Positions 14,700 through 23,138 are shown, numbered from the stretch's first letter. The stretch: 34,849 bases of DNA from an uncultured Eubacteriales bacterium (GCA_900542395.1 UQNM01000019.1:1-34849), one strand, 5' to 3'. Notes: generated from the letters alone by a model not told the origin. Program-made: numbers and translations.

Positions 14700-15984
14700 G
14701 CTCGGGCGCGTTTTCCCGCGCCTTGGCCTCCGCTTCCAATCTTGTTTTCGATCTTGTTTCTGCTCTCGCTTCTGTTTTTGCTTCTGTTTTTGCTTCTGTT
14801 TTCGCTTCTGCTCTCGCTTCTATTTTGGCTTCTGCCCGTGCTTCTTCCCTGCGCTGCTCCCACGGCATTTTCTGCGCCACGCTGCTGGCCGTGCGCTCCA
14901 GCCACGCGGGCACGCCGCCGATCATCGAGCTGCCCAGCAGCCTGAATGCCTCCAGCACCGCGCTCCGCGTCTTTTCATCCATCGCGCCCGCCGCCTTGAG
15001 CACGCTCATCGTGTTGCGCGCCTCGAACAGATCGCTGACGTTCATGCCGTTCGACGCGCTGAGCACGGCGTAAATGCCGTCGATGGCCTGCCTGCGCATG
15101 TCGGGCTTCAGCTCCTCGAGCCAACGCTTGATGGTGTCGTCGGCGAAATGGCTGTGCCCGGTGCGCTCGCTGAGCTTGATGAAATCGCCGCCCATGATCT
15201 GCCAGGTGTATGCGTCGTGCTGAAACACGCCCACGCCGTTGCTGCGCACGATGGTGAACGGCTCTCTGTGCCACATCAGAATGCCGATCATCGAGGATTG
15301 CGGCACGAACGTGCGGATGCGCATATCCACCTTGCCGAATTCCTCGGAGGAAATCGTCGCCTCGTTGAAGCCCGGCCCGTCGAAATTATAGACCGTCTGA
15401 ATTCGCGCGCGGGTCGCCTCATCGACAAACATCCCCGCATAGGCCGCCAGATTGCCGCCCTTTGAATGGCCGCCGACGATCAGCGGCAGATCAATGGCTT
15501 TGGCGACATGCTGCGCATAGGCCACCGCGTCCCGCTGCGCCGGAACCTCGGTTTCAAAGCTCATGTTGAAGTCTTCCTTCCAGCCGACGACGGTGTTATC
15601 CGTGCCGCGGAAGGCGACAAACGCCCGTCCTTCGCCCAGCAGATAGGTCACAGCGGCAAACTGTTCTTCCTGCTCGGGATCGACCTTGTTGACGTAGCCG
15701 ACCAGGCGGATATCCCGAAACCGTGCGCTCTCCATCAGCGCGGCGAGCAGCTTGCGGTCCTCCCTGACGTTGTACGCCAGCGGCGTTTTATCCCGTTCGT
15801 TGACCTCCAGCAGCTTCTGCGCCGCGTCGCGCAGGGAAATCCCCTCGTCAAACGCATCCCCCGCGATGTGATCGTAGGGCATATACGACAGATAGCTCAG
15901 CAGCAGCGCGTCCACGTCGCACAGCGGCACGCGCTCAAGCGGCAGATCGCCTCTCCAAAGCACATAATCCTGTATATTGGGCAT
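14689..15984 (-). CDS. DUF2974 (Mbeg1-like) alpha/beta-hydrolase with repetitive charged tail
   Basis: 431 residues. DUF2974 proteins are lipase-like cytoplasmic hydrolases of unknown substrate. Visible features are the start NIQDYVLWRGDLPLERVPLC, the lipase-type FRGTDNTVVGWKEDFNMSF (125-143) and the nucleophile elbow GGHSKGG with Ser174. A downstream Asp and His are likely (YNFDGPGFNE; SHFADD). After about residue 375 comes an Ala/Glu/Lys/Arg-only tail made of the four-residue unit AKTE and variants, encoded by 12-base repeats. ATG at 15984 has GGGAGGACACC before it; in-frame codons upstream overlap the promoter and are rejected. The M18 gene follows 70 bases on. Confidence 0.87.
   Translation of the reverse strand: MPNIQDYVLWRGDLPLERVPLCDVDALLLSYLSYMPYDHIAGDAFDEGISLRDAAQKLLEVNERDKTPLAYNVREDRKLLAALMESARFRDIRLVGYVNKVDPEQEEQFAAVTYLLGEGRAFVAFRGTDNTVVGWKEDFNMSFETEVPAQRDAVAYAQHVAKAIDLPLIVGGHSKGGNLAAYAGMFVDEATRARIQTVYNFDGPGFNEATISSEEFGKVDMRIRTFVPQSSMIGILMWHREPFTIVRSNGVGVFQHDAYTWQIMGGDFIKLSERTGHSHFADDTIKRWLEELKPDMRRQAIDGIYAVLSASNGMNVSDLFEARNTMSVLKAAGAMDEKTRSAVLEAFRLLGSSMIGGVPAWLERTASSVAQKMPWEQRREEARAEAKIEARAEAKTEAKTEAKTEARAETRSKTRLEAEAKARENAPELAK
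14745..14850. repeat. 12-base tandem repeats in the DUF2974 tail
   Basis: On the plus strand, units of the form CTTCTGTTTTTG and CTTCTGCTCTCG recur about eight times with drift. Each encodes four residues (variants of Lys-Thr-Glu-Ala or Arg-Ala-Glu-Ala). Copy number could change by slippage without breaking the frame. Confidence 0.75.
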
Positions 15985-16048
15985 GGTGTCCTCCCGTTTG
16001 CGGTCGCCTAAAAATCGCGCAAGCGCGCGCCCCAAATCCGATAGCTTC

Positions 16049-16077
16049 ATTATAATCTGGCATAAAAGTTCTGTCAA
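16049..16077 (-). promoter_or_regulatory. Consensus promoter of the DUF2974 gene
   Basis: On the minus strand TTGACA (16072-16077), a 17-base spacer and TATAAT (16049-16054), both perfect consensus. It lies about 65 bases before the ATG at 15984. Confidence 0.88.
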
Positions 16078-16176
16078 CGTCGGCGGTGTGCGCGGAATAT
16101 GCGCAAACGCCTGTTCTTTTTCCTGTGTAGGCTTGCCAAAATCCAGCCGTATCATACATTTTGGCGTCCATTCGAA

Positions 16177-16205
16177 TTGACAAGGCGGCGCGCCTGCCGT
16201 ATACT
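16177..16205 (+). promoter_or_regulatory. Promoter of the esterase/ATP-grasp cluster
   Basis: TTGACA (16177-16182), a 17-base spacer that is a GC-rich palindromic stretch (GGCGGCGCGCC), and TATACT (16200-16205). The first ATG follows at 16250 after CGGAGG. Confidence 0.85.
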
Positions 16206-16249
16206 TTTATGAATGATCCCGATTTTCATGCTTTCGGAGGCTTTTTTAC

Positions 16250-17005
16250 ATGGTCTACAAGTGGGCGCTTCAAATCCCCAACCTCAGCCCGGAGCTGACG
16301 CGCCGCGCCTATCTCTATCTGCCTGCCTGTTACGACGAGCAGCCGGACGCGCGTTTCCCGGTGATGTACATGTTCGACGGCCACAACGTCTTCTTTGACG
16401 AGGACGCGACCTACGGCCAATCCTGGGGCATGGCCGATTATATGGACAAGACCGACACACCGTTGATTATCGCGGCGGTCGAGTGCAACCCCGTCGGCAA
16501 CAACCGTCTGGAGGAATACTGCCCCTTCACCTGCGAAGACCCGAACCTCGGGCGGATTCGCGGGCGCGGGCGCGCGACGATGGAGTGGTTCATCCGCGAT
16601 TTCAAGCCGATGATCGACGCGAACCTGCGCACCCTGCCGGACAGGGCGAACACGCTGATCGCCGGTTCGTCGATGGGCGGGCTGATGAGCCTGTACGCCG
16701 CCACGGCGTTCAACGATGTTTTCGGCCGGGCGGCCTGCCTGTCCCCCAGCCTGTGGCTCGCCCCCGCGAAAGCGCGGCGGTTCATCCGTCAGGCGGAAAT
16801 CTTCCCCGATACGCTGATCTACATGGATTACGGCGGAGAGGAAATGGCCAACCACGCATCCAACCTCTCCGCGCTGACCACCTGTTCCTCGGCGCTGCTG
16901 CAAAAGGGCGTCGATCTCGCGTTCCGCATCGTCCCCGGCGGCACCCACAGCGAGGCCTCGTGGGCGCGGCAGATTCCCGTTTTTATGAAATGTCTGGGGT
17001 TTTAA
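16250..17005 (+). CDS. Alpha/beta-hydrolase-fold esterase (PF00756-like)
   Basis: 251 residues. Family members are serine carboxylesterases such as esterase D, IroE/Fes-like and feruloyl esterases. The opening strand YLYLPACYDEQPDARFPVMY and MFDGHNVFFDEDATYGQSWG are typical. The nucleophile elbow is GSSMGG (139-144, Ser141), an acidic residue is available in IYMDYGGEE, and the catalytic His is in PGGTHSEASW near 233. There is no signal peptide, so it acts in the cytoplasm, unlike most xylan esterases. It is first of a three-gene plus-strand cluster and sits 46 bases before a second esterase. The substrate may be a product of the ATP-grasp enzyme or an intracellular ester; this is inference. 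Confidence 0.9.
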   Translation: MVYKWALQIPNLSPELTRRAYLYLPACYDEQPDARFPVMYMFDGHNVFFDEDATYGQSWGMADYMDKTDTPLIIAAVECNPVGNNRLEEYCPFTCEDPNLGRIRGRGRATMEWFIRDFKPMIDANLRTLPDRANTLIAGSSMGGLMSLYAATAFNDVFGRAACLSPSLWLAPAKARRFIRQAEIFPDTLIYMDYGGEEMANHASNLSALTTCSSALLQKGVDLAFRIVPGGTHSEASWARQIPVFMKCLGF

Positions 17006-17051
17006 CGCGGCGGGCGCGTATCCCCCACGAATGGATAAGGAGAATCAACCC

Positions 17052-17810
17052 ATGGAAGTTCGTTATTACAAAGGCTATTCCTACAACCTGAACCGCGAGA
17101 TGGAGTTCAAGGTCTACGGCCATCGCGGCAAGCCGGTGCTGTTCATCCCCTGTCAGGCGGGGCGTTTCTATGATTTCGAAAATTTCCACATGGACGACGT
17201 GTTCCGCCCGTACATCGACGCGGGCGAAATCATGGTGTTCTCCATCGATACCATCGACAACGAAACGTGGGCCGATCACGGCGGCGATCCGCGCCAGCGC
17301 ATTGAACAGCATGAGCGCTGGTTCAACTACATCGTCGATGAGATGGTGCCGCAGATTCGCCACCTTGCGGGCGAGCGCAACTGGTGCCAGATGCCGATCA
17401 TGCCGTTCGGCTGCTCGATGGGCGCGATGCACGCGGCGAACCTCTTCTTCCGCCGCCCGGATCTGTTTGACAGCGTGCTGGCGCTCTCCGGCGTGTATGA
17501 TTCCTTCGATTCCTTCGGCGATTACATGGATGACCTCGTCTACCGCAATTCGCCGTATCACTACCTCTCCGGCATGTCGCCGGATCACCCGTATATCCGC
17601 ATGTACAACGAGCGGAAAATCATCCTCTGCGTCGGTCAGGGCGCGTGGGAGGACGTGCTCAAGGAGAGCACCTCGCGCATCAAGGGCGTGCTCGGCGCGA
17701 AGGGGATTCACGCATGGGTGGATTTCTGGGGCTACGACGTCGATCACGACTGGGGCTGGTGGTATAAGCAGGTCGAGTATTACCTGCCCTTCCTGCTCGG
17801 CAAACGATAA
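17052..17810 (+). CDS. Second esterase-family alpha/beta hydrolase
   Basis: 252 residues, not a close copy of its neighbour. The N-terminus EVRYYKGYSYNLNREMEFKV is followed by YGHRGKPVLFIPCQAGRFYD. The nucleophile elbow PFGCSMGAMHAAN puts Ser122 in GCSMG. Aromatic-rich stretches follow, and a probable catalytic His lies in WGYDVDHDWGWWYKQ. The start is ATG 17052 because AAGGAG lies ten bases upstream; an ATG at 17031 would place that site inside the gene. The cytoplasmic prediction, tandem location and short gap suggest one transcript with the first esterase and possibly the ATP-grasp gene. Confidence 0.88.
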   Translation: MEVRYYKGYSYNLNREMEFKVYGHRGKPVLFIPCQAGRFYDFENFHMDDVFRPYIDAGEIMVFSIDTIDNETWADHGGDPRQRIEQHERWFNYIVDEMVPQIRHLAGERNWCQMPIMPFGCSMGAMHAANLFFRRPDLFDSVLALSGVYDSFDSFGDYMDDLVYRNSPYHYLSGMSPDHPYIRMYNERKIILCVGQGAWEDVLKESTSRIKGVLGAKGIHAWVDFWGYDVDHDWGWWYKQVEYYLPFLLGKR

Positions 17811-17893
17811 ACTCCTTCCGTCGCGGCTTCATTGTGACAACCTTCGGCGTTTTTTTCATCGCCTTGAACCCGCCAGATTTCAAACGTTCCGCG
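17811..17893. repeat. Intergenic repeat, reverse copy of 13119-13203
   Basis: Read on the minus strand it gives GGAACGTTTGAAATC, GATGAAAAAAACGCCGAAGG and GACGGAAGGAGTT, the same order as at 13119-13203 with a different middle hairpin. It starts directly after the second esterase stop. Confidence 0.75.
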
Positions 17894-17937
17894 AAACAGG
17901 CGGCGTTATCCTTGCATGACCGCTTCTTAATGCCCAA

Positions 17938-17992
17938 AAAGGCTCCCTCCTTGAGGGAGCTGGCACGCCGCAAGGCGTGACTGAAGGAGTTG
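17938..17992. repeat. Palindromic repeat unit before the ATP-grasp gene
   Basis: Hairpin GCTCCCTC-CTT-GAGGGAGC (17942-17960), TGG, hairpin CACGCC-GCAA-GGCGTG, then ACTGAAGGAGTT. It has the same architecture as 12920-12966. It lies between the second esterase and the ATP-grasp gene, where it could reduce read-through or protect RNA. Confidence 0.8.
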
Positions 17993-18058
17993 GATGACGC
18001 CAACCCGCTTAAATCTGTATTCATCAATCATCTTCAAGCTGACCAAAGGAGCGTTTCC

Positions 18059-19255
18059 ATGAAAAACTTTATCTTTATCTCCCCGAATTTCCCGACAAAC
18101 TACTGGAAATTCTGTGCCGAGCTGAAAAAGAACGGCATGAACGTCCTCGGCATCGGCGATTGCCCGTATGACCAGCTCATGCCGGAGCTGCGCGGCTCGC
18201 TGAACGAGTATTACAAGGTTTCCTCGCTCGAAAATTACGACGAGGTTTTCCGCGCCGTCGCGTTTCTGACCTATAAGCACGGCAAGATCGACTGGCTGGA
18301 AAGCAACAACGAATACTGGCTCGAGCGCGACGCGATGCTGCGCACCGCCTTCAATATCACCACCGGCTTCCACACCGAGGATATGCAGCCGGTCAAGTAT
18401 AAATCCGCGATGAAGGCCAATTACGCCAAGGCGGGCGTCAAGACCGCGCGCTGGCACATCGTGCGCGATTACACCGGCTGCAAGGATTTCGTCCGCGAGG
18501 TCGGCTACCCCGTCATCGTCAAGCCGGATAACGGTGTGGGCGCGTCCCATACCTACAAGCTCAGCAGCGACGACGAGCTGAATTATTTCTTCGCCACGAA
18601 GGACGAAACCGTCTACATCATGGAGGAATTCGTCAACGGCACGGTGCACTCGTATGACGCGATCATCGATTCCAAGGGCGAACCGCTGTTCGAAACCGGC
18701 AACGTCACCATGGATTCCATCATGGATATCGTCAACACCAACGGCAACTCCTGCTATTACATCGAGAAGACCCTGCCGGACGCCATGCGCGACGTCGGCC
18801 GCCGCACCGTCGCCGCCTTCGGCGTGAAGAGCCGCTTTGTGCATCTGGAATTCTTCGTGCTCAACGCGGATCAGCCCGCGCTGGGCAAAAAGGGCGATAT
18901 CCTCGGTCTGGAGGTCAACATGCGCCCATCCGGCGGCTTCAGCGCGGATATGTTCAACTTCGCCAACTCCACCGACGTGTATAAAATCTGGGCGGATATG
19001 GTCGCCTATGACCGCAGCACCATCAGCAGCGAGGGCCGCGAGCACTTCTATTGCTGCTTCTGCGGCCGCCGCGACGGAAAGCATTTCGCGATGGATCATG
19101 CCGCGATCATGGCCAAATACGGCGACCGCATCAAGATGGTGCAGCGCATCCCGAAGGTGCTTTCCGGCGCCATGGCGGATATGATGTACCTCGCCAACAT
19201 GCGCACCGAGGAAGAGAAGGCCGCGTATTACCGCGACCTGCTGGCGACGAAATAA
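18059..19255 (+). CDS. ATP-grasp domain carboxylate ligase (carbamoyl-phosphate-synthase-like)
   Basis: 398 residues. ATP-grasp enzymes activate a carboxylate as acyl-phosphate and join it to an amine or thiol. Visible are the N-terminal NFIFISPNFPTNYWKFCAEL, the central lid/lysine strand YPVIVKPDNGVGA (150-162), the nucleotide-binding YIMEEFVNG (Glu189/190) and the metal-binding LEVNMRPSGG (284-293). The protein is not a full carbamoyl-phosphate synthase, biotin carboxylase or D-Ala ligase by length or motif. The start is ATG 18059, with AAAGGAG nine bases upstream; earlier in-frame codons overlap the repeat unit. It follows two esterases 248 bases upstream. An uncharacterised peptide- or amide-forming step is the best guess. 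Confidence 0.9.
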   Translation: MKNFIFISPNFPTNYWKFCAELKKNGMNVLGIGDCPYDQLMPELRGSLNEYYKVSSLENYDEVFRAVAFLTYKHGKIDWLESNNEYWLERDAMLRTAFNITTGFHTEDMQPVKYKSAMKANYAKAGVKTARWHIVRDYTGCKDFVREVGYPVIVKPDNGVGASHTYKLSSDDELNYFFATKDETVYIMEEFVNGTVHSYDAIIDSKGEPLFETGNVTMDSIMDIVNTNGNSCYYIEKTLPDAMRDVGRRTVAAFGVKSRFVHLEFFVLNADQPALGKKGDILGLEVNMRPSGGFSADMFNFANSTDVYKIWADMVAYDRSTISSEGREHFYCCFCGRRDGKHFAMDHAAIMAKYGDRIKMVQRIPKVLSGAMADMMYLANMRTEEEKAAYYRDLLATK

Positions 19256-19265
19256 ACGCTACACC

Positions 19266-19432
19266 AAAAGGGACTGTCAGGCTTCAAACCGAACATTTCA
19301 AGAAACATTATCTAAGTATGGGGCTTTGCCCCATCGCCCCACCAAAGGGCTTTCCGATCGCCCTTTGGAAACCTTCGGGCAAAAATACTTAGTTTTGTTC
19401 TTGAAATGTCAGTTTCCCTGACAGTCCCTTTT
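19266..19432. repeat. Nested long palindrome between convergent genes
   Basis: The outer arms AAAAGGGACTGTCAGG (19266-19281) and CCTGACAGTCCCTTTT (19417-19432) are perfect complements. Inside them pair CATTTCAAGAA/TTCTTGAAATG (19294-19304, 19398-19408) and CTAAGTA/TACTTAG (19312-19318, 19386-19392). Two apical hairpins follow, GGGGC-TTT-GCCCC (19320-19332) and CCAAAGGGC/GCCCTTTGG (19342-19350, 19360-19368). The outer arms end in T-runs on both strands, so it can serve as a bidirectional terminator for the ATP-grasp and aminotransferase genes. Confidence 0.85.
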
Positions 19433-19455
19433 CTATGCGCAAATGATGTGCCGAA

Positions 19456-20664
19456 TCAGATTCGATGCTGCTTGAGGAAATACGCCATATCGCCCATCGC
19501 CTTGGTGAGCGTCTCCGGCTCGGGCAGCATGACGATGCGGAAGCGCAGATCCTCGTGCCAGTCAAACCCGCCGCCGGGGATGACGAGCACATGCTGCTCA
19601 TGCAGGAACTTCATCGCGAAGTCGTGCGCATCCTCAAAGTCAAACCTGCTCTTGTCCAGCCGCGGGAACAGGTAGAACGCCGCATGGTTGGTCACATAAT
19701 CCACGCCGTCGATCTTGTCCAGCGCTTCGAGCGTCGCCTTGCGCTGCTCAAAGAGGCGGCCGCCCGGCACGAGCATCTCGTGCGTGCTCTCGCTGTCCAC
19801 CAGCGCCGCGGGAATGACCAACTGCGTCAGCGCGTTGCCGCACAGGCGCATGGAGGCGAGCTGCATCACGCCGTCCTTCACCGCGTCCAGCTCTCCCTTC
19901 GGGCCGGAGAACACCATCCAGCCGCAGCGGAAGCCGCAGACGATGTGGCTCTTGGAAAGGCCGTTGAACGTCACGCAGGGTAGGTCGGGCGCGAGCGCGC
20001 CGATGGATTCGTGGCGCAGGCCGTCCATCACCAGACGGTCGTAGATTTCATCCGCCAGGATCACCAGATGATGCTGACGCGCGATTTCCGCAATCGCCAG
20101 CAGCACCTCCTTGCCGTAAACCGCGCCGGTCGGGTTGTTCGGGTTGATGACCAGAATCGCCTTGGTGCGGTCGGTGATTTTGCTCTGGATATCCTCGATA
20201 TCCGGGTTCCATTCGTTCGCCGGGTCGCAGCGATAGAAGACCGGCCTGCCGCCGCACAGGTAGGCGTTGTTGCTCCACAGGGAGTAGCACGGCGACGGCA
20301 GCAGGATCTCGTCGCCCGTGCCGATCAGCGCGTTGAGCAGCATGCTCGCCGCCTCGCTCACGCCGTTGCAGATGAACACGTCGTTGGGCATGATGCCCTG
20401 CAGCCCGCGCCCGATGTGATAGGTGCAGATGACGTTTCGCGCCGCCGCCATGCCGCGCACATCGCAATATGGAACGGCCTCGTCGATATGCAGCGCCAGC
20501 GCCTGACGCACGCTGTTGGGCAGCTTGAAGCCGAACCGGCCGGGGTTGCCCGTATTGAGCTTGAGGACGTTGATGCCCTCGGATTCCATGCGCAGCGCCT
20601 CCTGATACAGCGGGCCGCGGATATCGGAATGGACATGATCCAGTCTGTCTGAACGAGTTACCAT
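19456..20664 (-). CDS. Pyridoxal-phosphate aminotransferase, AlaA-like
   Basis: 402 residues, close to AlaA (about 405), which makes alanine from pyruvate and glutamate. Class I fold signatures are KLNTGNPGRFGFKLP near the N-terminus, NPNNPTGAVYG (174-184), an Asp205-Tyr208 pair in ILADEIYDRL, the PLP lysine Lys238 in FNGLSKSHIVCGFRCGWM, and Arg246 in FRCGW. The start is ATG 20664, preceded by GAGGAAG; upstream in-frame codons lack support. The nearby short-form AlaRS is also alanine-related, but there is no operon link. The exact amino donor is not readable. Confidence 0.93.
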   Translation of the reverse strand: MVTRSDRLDHVHSDIRGPLYQEALRMESEGINVLKLNTGNPGRFGFKLPNSVRQALALHIDEAVPYCDVRGMAAARNVICTYHIGRGLQGIMPNDVFICNGVSEAASMLLNALIGTGDEILLPSPCYSLWSNNAYLCGGRPVFYRCDPANEWNPDIEDIQSKITDRTKAILVINPNNPTGAVYGKEVLLAIAEIARQHHLVILADEIYDRLVMDGLRHESIGALAPDLPCVTFNGLSKSHIVCGFRCGWMVFSGPKGELDAVKDGVMQLASMRLCGNALTQLVIPAALVDSESTHEMLVPGGRLFEQRKATLEALDKIDGVDYVTNHAAFYLFPRLDKSRFDFEDAHDFAMKFLHEQHVLVIPGGGFDWHEDLRFRIVMLPEPETLTKAMGDMAYFLKQHRI

Positions 20665-20758
20665 TTTTCTTCCTCGCTTCATCGTGAAATATACGCCCAA
20701 AAAGGGGCAATAGATATAATGTTCGCTTTGAGATCGAAAAAATCCTTTTTTGTGCGCC

Positions 20759-20800
20759 AAAAAACGCGCGCCGACGACGTTTTTCAGCGTAGTCGGCGCG
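20759..20800 (-). terminator. Intrinsic terminator of the phn operon
   Basis: On the minus strand CGCGCCGAC (20792-20800) pairs with GTCGGCGCG (20767-20775). It is followed by CG and six T (20759-20764). It lies 20 bases after the last phnE stop. Confidence 0.88.
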
Positions 20801-20819
20801 GATATTCGATCCATTTCCC

Positions 20820-21602
20820 TTATCGGAGTTTCTTTCTCACCCAGCCGGTCAGCATATCCAGCAGGAAAACCGTCGCGATGACCGTCAGCAGGATGATGCC
20901 CACGCGCGACCAGCGGCAGGCCTGAATCGCGAAAATCAGCGTCGCGCCGATGCCGCCCGCGCCGACAAGGCCGAGCGTCGAAGCGCTGCGCACCGCGATT
21001 TCGAAGTGGTTGAGCACCAGCGAGGCGTAAATCGGCATGAGCTGCGGCAGACGGGCATAAAACATCGTCTGCACCCCGTTCGCGCCGACCGCGTGGCAGG
21101 CTTCCACCGGCGTTTCATCCATGCGCTCCATCTCCTCGGTGAAGAGCTTGCCCAACATGCCGATCTGGTGTACGCCGATGGCCAGCACGCCCGCAAACGC
21201 GCCCGGCCCGACCACCTTGATGAAAATGATCGCGTACACCAGCTCCGGGAACGCGCGCAGCACGTCGAGCACAAATTTGCCCACGCGCGGCACGACCGGG
21301 TTTTTCCACAGGTTGCGGGAAGCCAAAAGCGTAAACGGAACGGCCAGAACCGTGCCGATGGTCGTGCCAAAGAAACCGATGCCCACCGTCAGCAGCATCA
21401 GGTGGAAGATGTCCTCCGAGCTCCCGGTATAAAACGCCGCGAAATCCGGCTTACAGAGGTTGGCGATTGTCGCTTTGAACGTGCCCCACGAAAAATAATT
21501 CAGCGTGCTCCAGTCGATATCCGCTGCGCACCAAACCAGCAGCGCGGCCGCCGCGGCAGCAATCGCCCATTTTTTGAACGAATCAGAAAGCCTCATCTTC
21601 AT
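20820..21602 (-). CDS. phnE: Phosphonate-type ABC transporter permease, second copy
   Basis: 260 residues. PhnE permeases pair to form the membrane channel of importers for phosphonates and related organophosphates. Several hydrophobic spans are visible, with LLTVGIGFFGTTIGTVLAVP and the cytoplasmic coupling loop EACHAVGANGVQTMFYARLP (the EAA-like motif contacting PhnC). GLVGAGGIGATL near the C-terminus is typical of PhnE. It is last in phnD-phnC-phnE-phnE and overlaps the preceding permease by four bases (ATGA-type), which implies translational coupling and a heterodimeric permease. Confidence 0.92.
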   Translation of the reverse strand: MKMRLSDSFKKWAIAAAAAALLVWCAADIDWSTLNYFSWGTFKATIANLCKPDFAAFYTGSSEDIFHLMLLTVGIGFFGTTIGTVLAVPFTLLASRNLWKNPVVPRVGKFVLDVLRAFPELVYAIIFIKVVGPGAFAGVLAIGVHQIGMLGKLFTEEMERMDETPVEACHAVGANGVQTMFYARLPQLMPIYASLVLNHFEIAVRSASTLGLVGAGGIGATLIFAIQACRWSRVGIILLTVIATVFLLDMLTGWVRKKLR

Positions 21603-22378
21603 TTCAGCCTCCTGCGAATCGCTTCGGAAAGCGCATCGACCAACACAACCACCGCAAAAATAAACAGGATGATGATCGACACCCGCTCGTATTTGAACAG
21701 CCCCAGCGCCTCGTTGAGCTTCACGCCGATGCCGCCCGCGCCGACATACCCCAGCACCGTGGAGGCGCGCACATTCAGCTCAAACGCATAAAACGTGTAG
21801 CTGACCACGCTGGATGTGATCTGCGGCCAGATCGCCCAAACCGCAACCTTGAGCTTATTGGCGCCAACCGCCGTCGCGGCCTCGACCGGGCTTAGGTCGA
21901 TGGTCTCAATGGACTCAAAAATCAGCTGCGACGCCATGCCGAACGTGAAAATCGCAATCGTCAGCACGCCCGTCGCCTCGCCGATGCCCACAATCGCCAC
22001 CAGCAGGGATGCAAGCAGCAGATTCGGAATCGTGCGGATGACGTTCAGAAAGAAGCGGCACACGCCGGTGATTATCCGGTTGTCCGTCACCACGGTCGTC
22101 GCCAGAAACGCAAACGGAATCGCCAACAGAATCCCCAGCGCGGTGCCCAACGCAGACATTTTGAGCGTCTTGACCATCGGATCGACCAGCTTGGGCAGAT
22201 AGGAAAACTGCGGATTGGCCAGCTTTTTGAGGAATACGCCCACCTGACCGATGTTTCCAGCCAACTGCTCAAAATTCGCATCGGTGCTGACGACGCTCGC
22301 ATACAAAAACGCCAGCAGAAGCAGCGCGATGAACAGATGCTTGTACCACTCAAAATGAACGGTATCTTTAATTTTCAT
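21599..22378 (-). CDS. phnE: Phosphonate-type ABC transporter permease, first copy
   Basis: 259 residues. The family coupling loop is VEAATAVGANKLKVAVWAIW, and GYVGAGGIGVKLNEAL marks the C-terminal PhnE signature. About six spans are seen. The start is ATG 22378 (MKIKDTVHFEW), which overlaps the phnC stop (22368) by 11 bases; earlier codons in frame would lie deep in phnC and are rejected. It likely pairs with the second PhnE, from which it is clearly diverged. Confidence 0.92.
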   Translation of the reverse strand: MKIKDTVHFEWYKHLFIALLLLAFLYASVVSTDANFEQLAGNIGQVGVFLKKLANPQFSYLPKLVDPMVKTLKMSALGTALGILLAIPFAFLATTVVTDNRIITGVCRFFLNVIRTIPNLLLASLLVAIVGIGEATGVLTIAIFTFGMASQLIFESIETIDLSPVEAATAVGANKLKVAVWAIWPQITSSVVSYTFYAFELNVRASTVLGYVGAGGIGVKLNEALGLFKYERVSIIILFIFAVVVLVDALSEAIRRRLK

Positions 22379-23138
22379 GGCGCGCCTCTTCCTTGAGGAA
22401 CGAATCCCCCTTGTAGACCATGCGCAGCACGTCATCGGTCAGTTCCGCCGGTGTGCCGTCAAAGACAAGCCTGCCATCCTGCAAGGCGATAATGCGGTCG
22501 GAGAACTGCCGAGCCAGCGCGATGGAATGAATGTTGACCACGACCGTCTTGCCCATCGTGCGGTTGATGGTCTTCAGCTCCGTGAGGATTTCCTGCGACG
22601 TCACCGGATCGAGCGAAGCCACCGGCTCGTCAGCCAAAATGATATTGGCCTCCTGAAACAGCGTTCTGGCAATCGAGACGCGCTGCTGCTGGCCGCCGGA
22701 AAGGTTGTCGCAGCGATCGTGCGCCTTGTCCGCCAGATTCACCTTTTCCAGCACGCTCCGGCAAAGGGCATAATCCTCTCTTGAAAACAGGCCGAACACG
22801 CTCTTGAAGGTGGAATAATACCCCAGCTTGCCGGAAAGCACATTCTTCTGGACGGTCAGGCGCTTGACCAGATTGAACTGCTGGGAGATCAAACCAATCT
22901 TACGGCGAATCCGCTTTAATTCGCGCTTATTCGCTCCGGTAATCGATTGCCCGTCAATCGAGACGACGCCCTCGGTCACGTCGTTCAAACGGTTGATGGC
23001 GCGCAGCAGCGTGCTCTTGCCCGCGCCGGACAGACCGATGATGGAGACGTATTCCCCATCCGGAATCGTCAGATTGATATCGACGAGCCCCTTCACGCCG
23101 TTTGGATAGGTTTTAGATACATGGTCAAACGTAATCAT
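22368..23138 (-). CDS. phnC: Phosphonate-type ABC transporter ATP-binding protein
   Basis: 256 residues. PhnC hydrolyses ATP to drive uptake. Walker A is GLSGAGKST (35-43). The Q-loop lies near LISQQFNLVKRLTV. The ABC signature is LSGGQQQRVSIAR. Walker B and the D-loop are IILADEPVASLDP, and the H-loop is NIHSIALA. The start is ATG 23138 (MITFDHVSKTYPNGVKG), the family consensus; a GTG four codons upstream (23150) is an alternative. The gene is 129 bases after phnD, with a hairpin between. Confidence 0.93.
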   Translation of the reverse strand: MITFDHVSKTYPNGVKGLVDINLTIPDGEYVSIIGLSGAGKSTLLRAINRLNDVTEGVVSIDGQSITGANKRELKRIRRKIGLISQQFNLVKRLTVQKNVLSGKLGYYSTFKSVFGLFSREDYALCRSVLEKVNLADKAHDRCDNLSGGQQQRVSIARTLFQEANIILADEPVASLDPVTSQEILTELKTINRTMGKTVVVNIHSIALARQFSDRIIALQDGRLVFDGTPAELTDDVLRMVYKGDSFLKEEARHEN

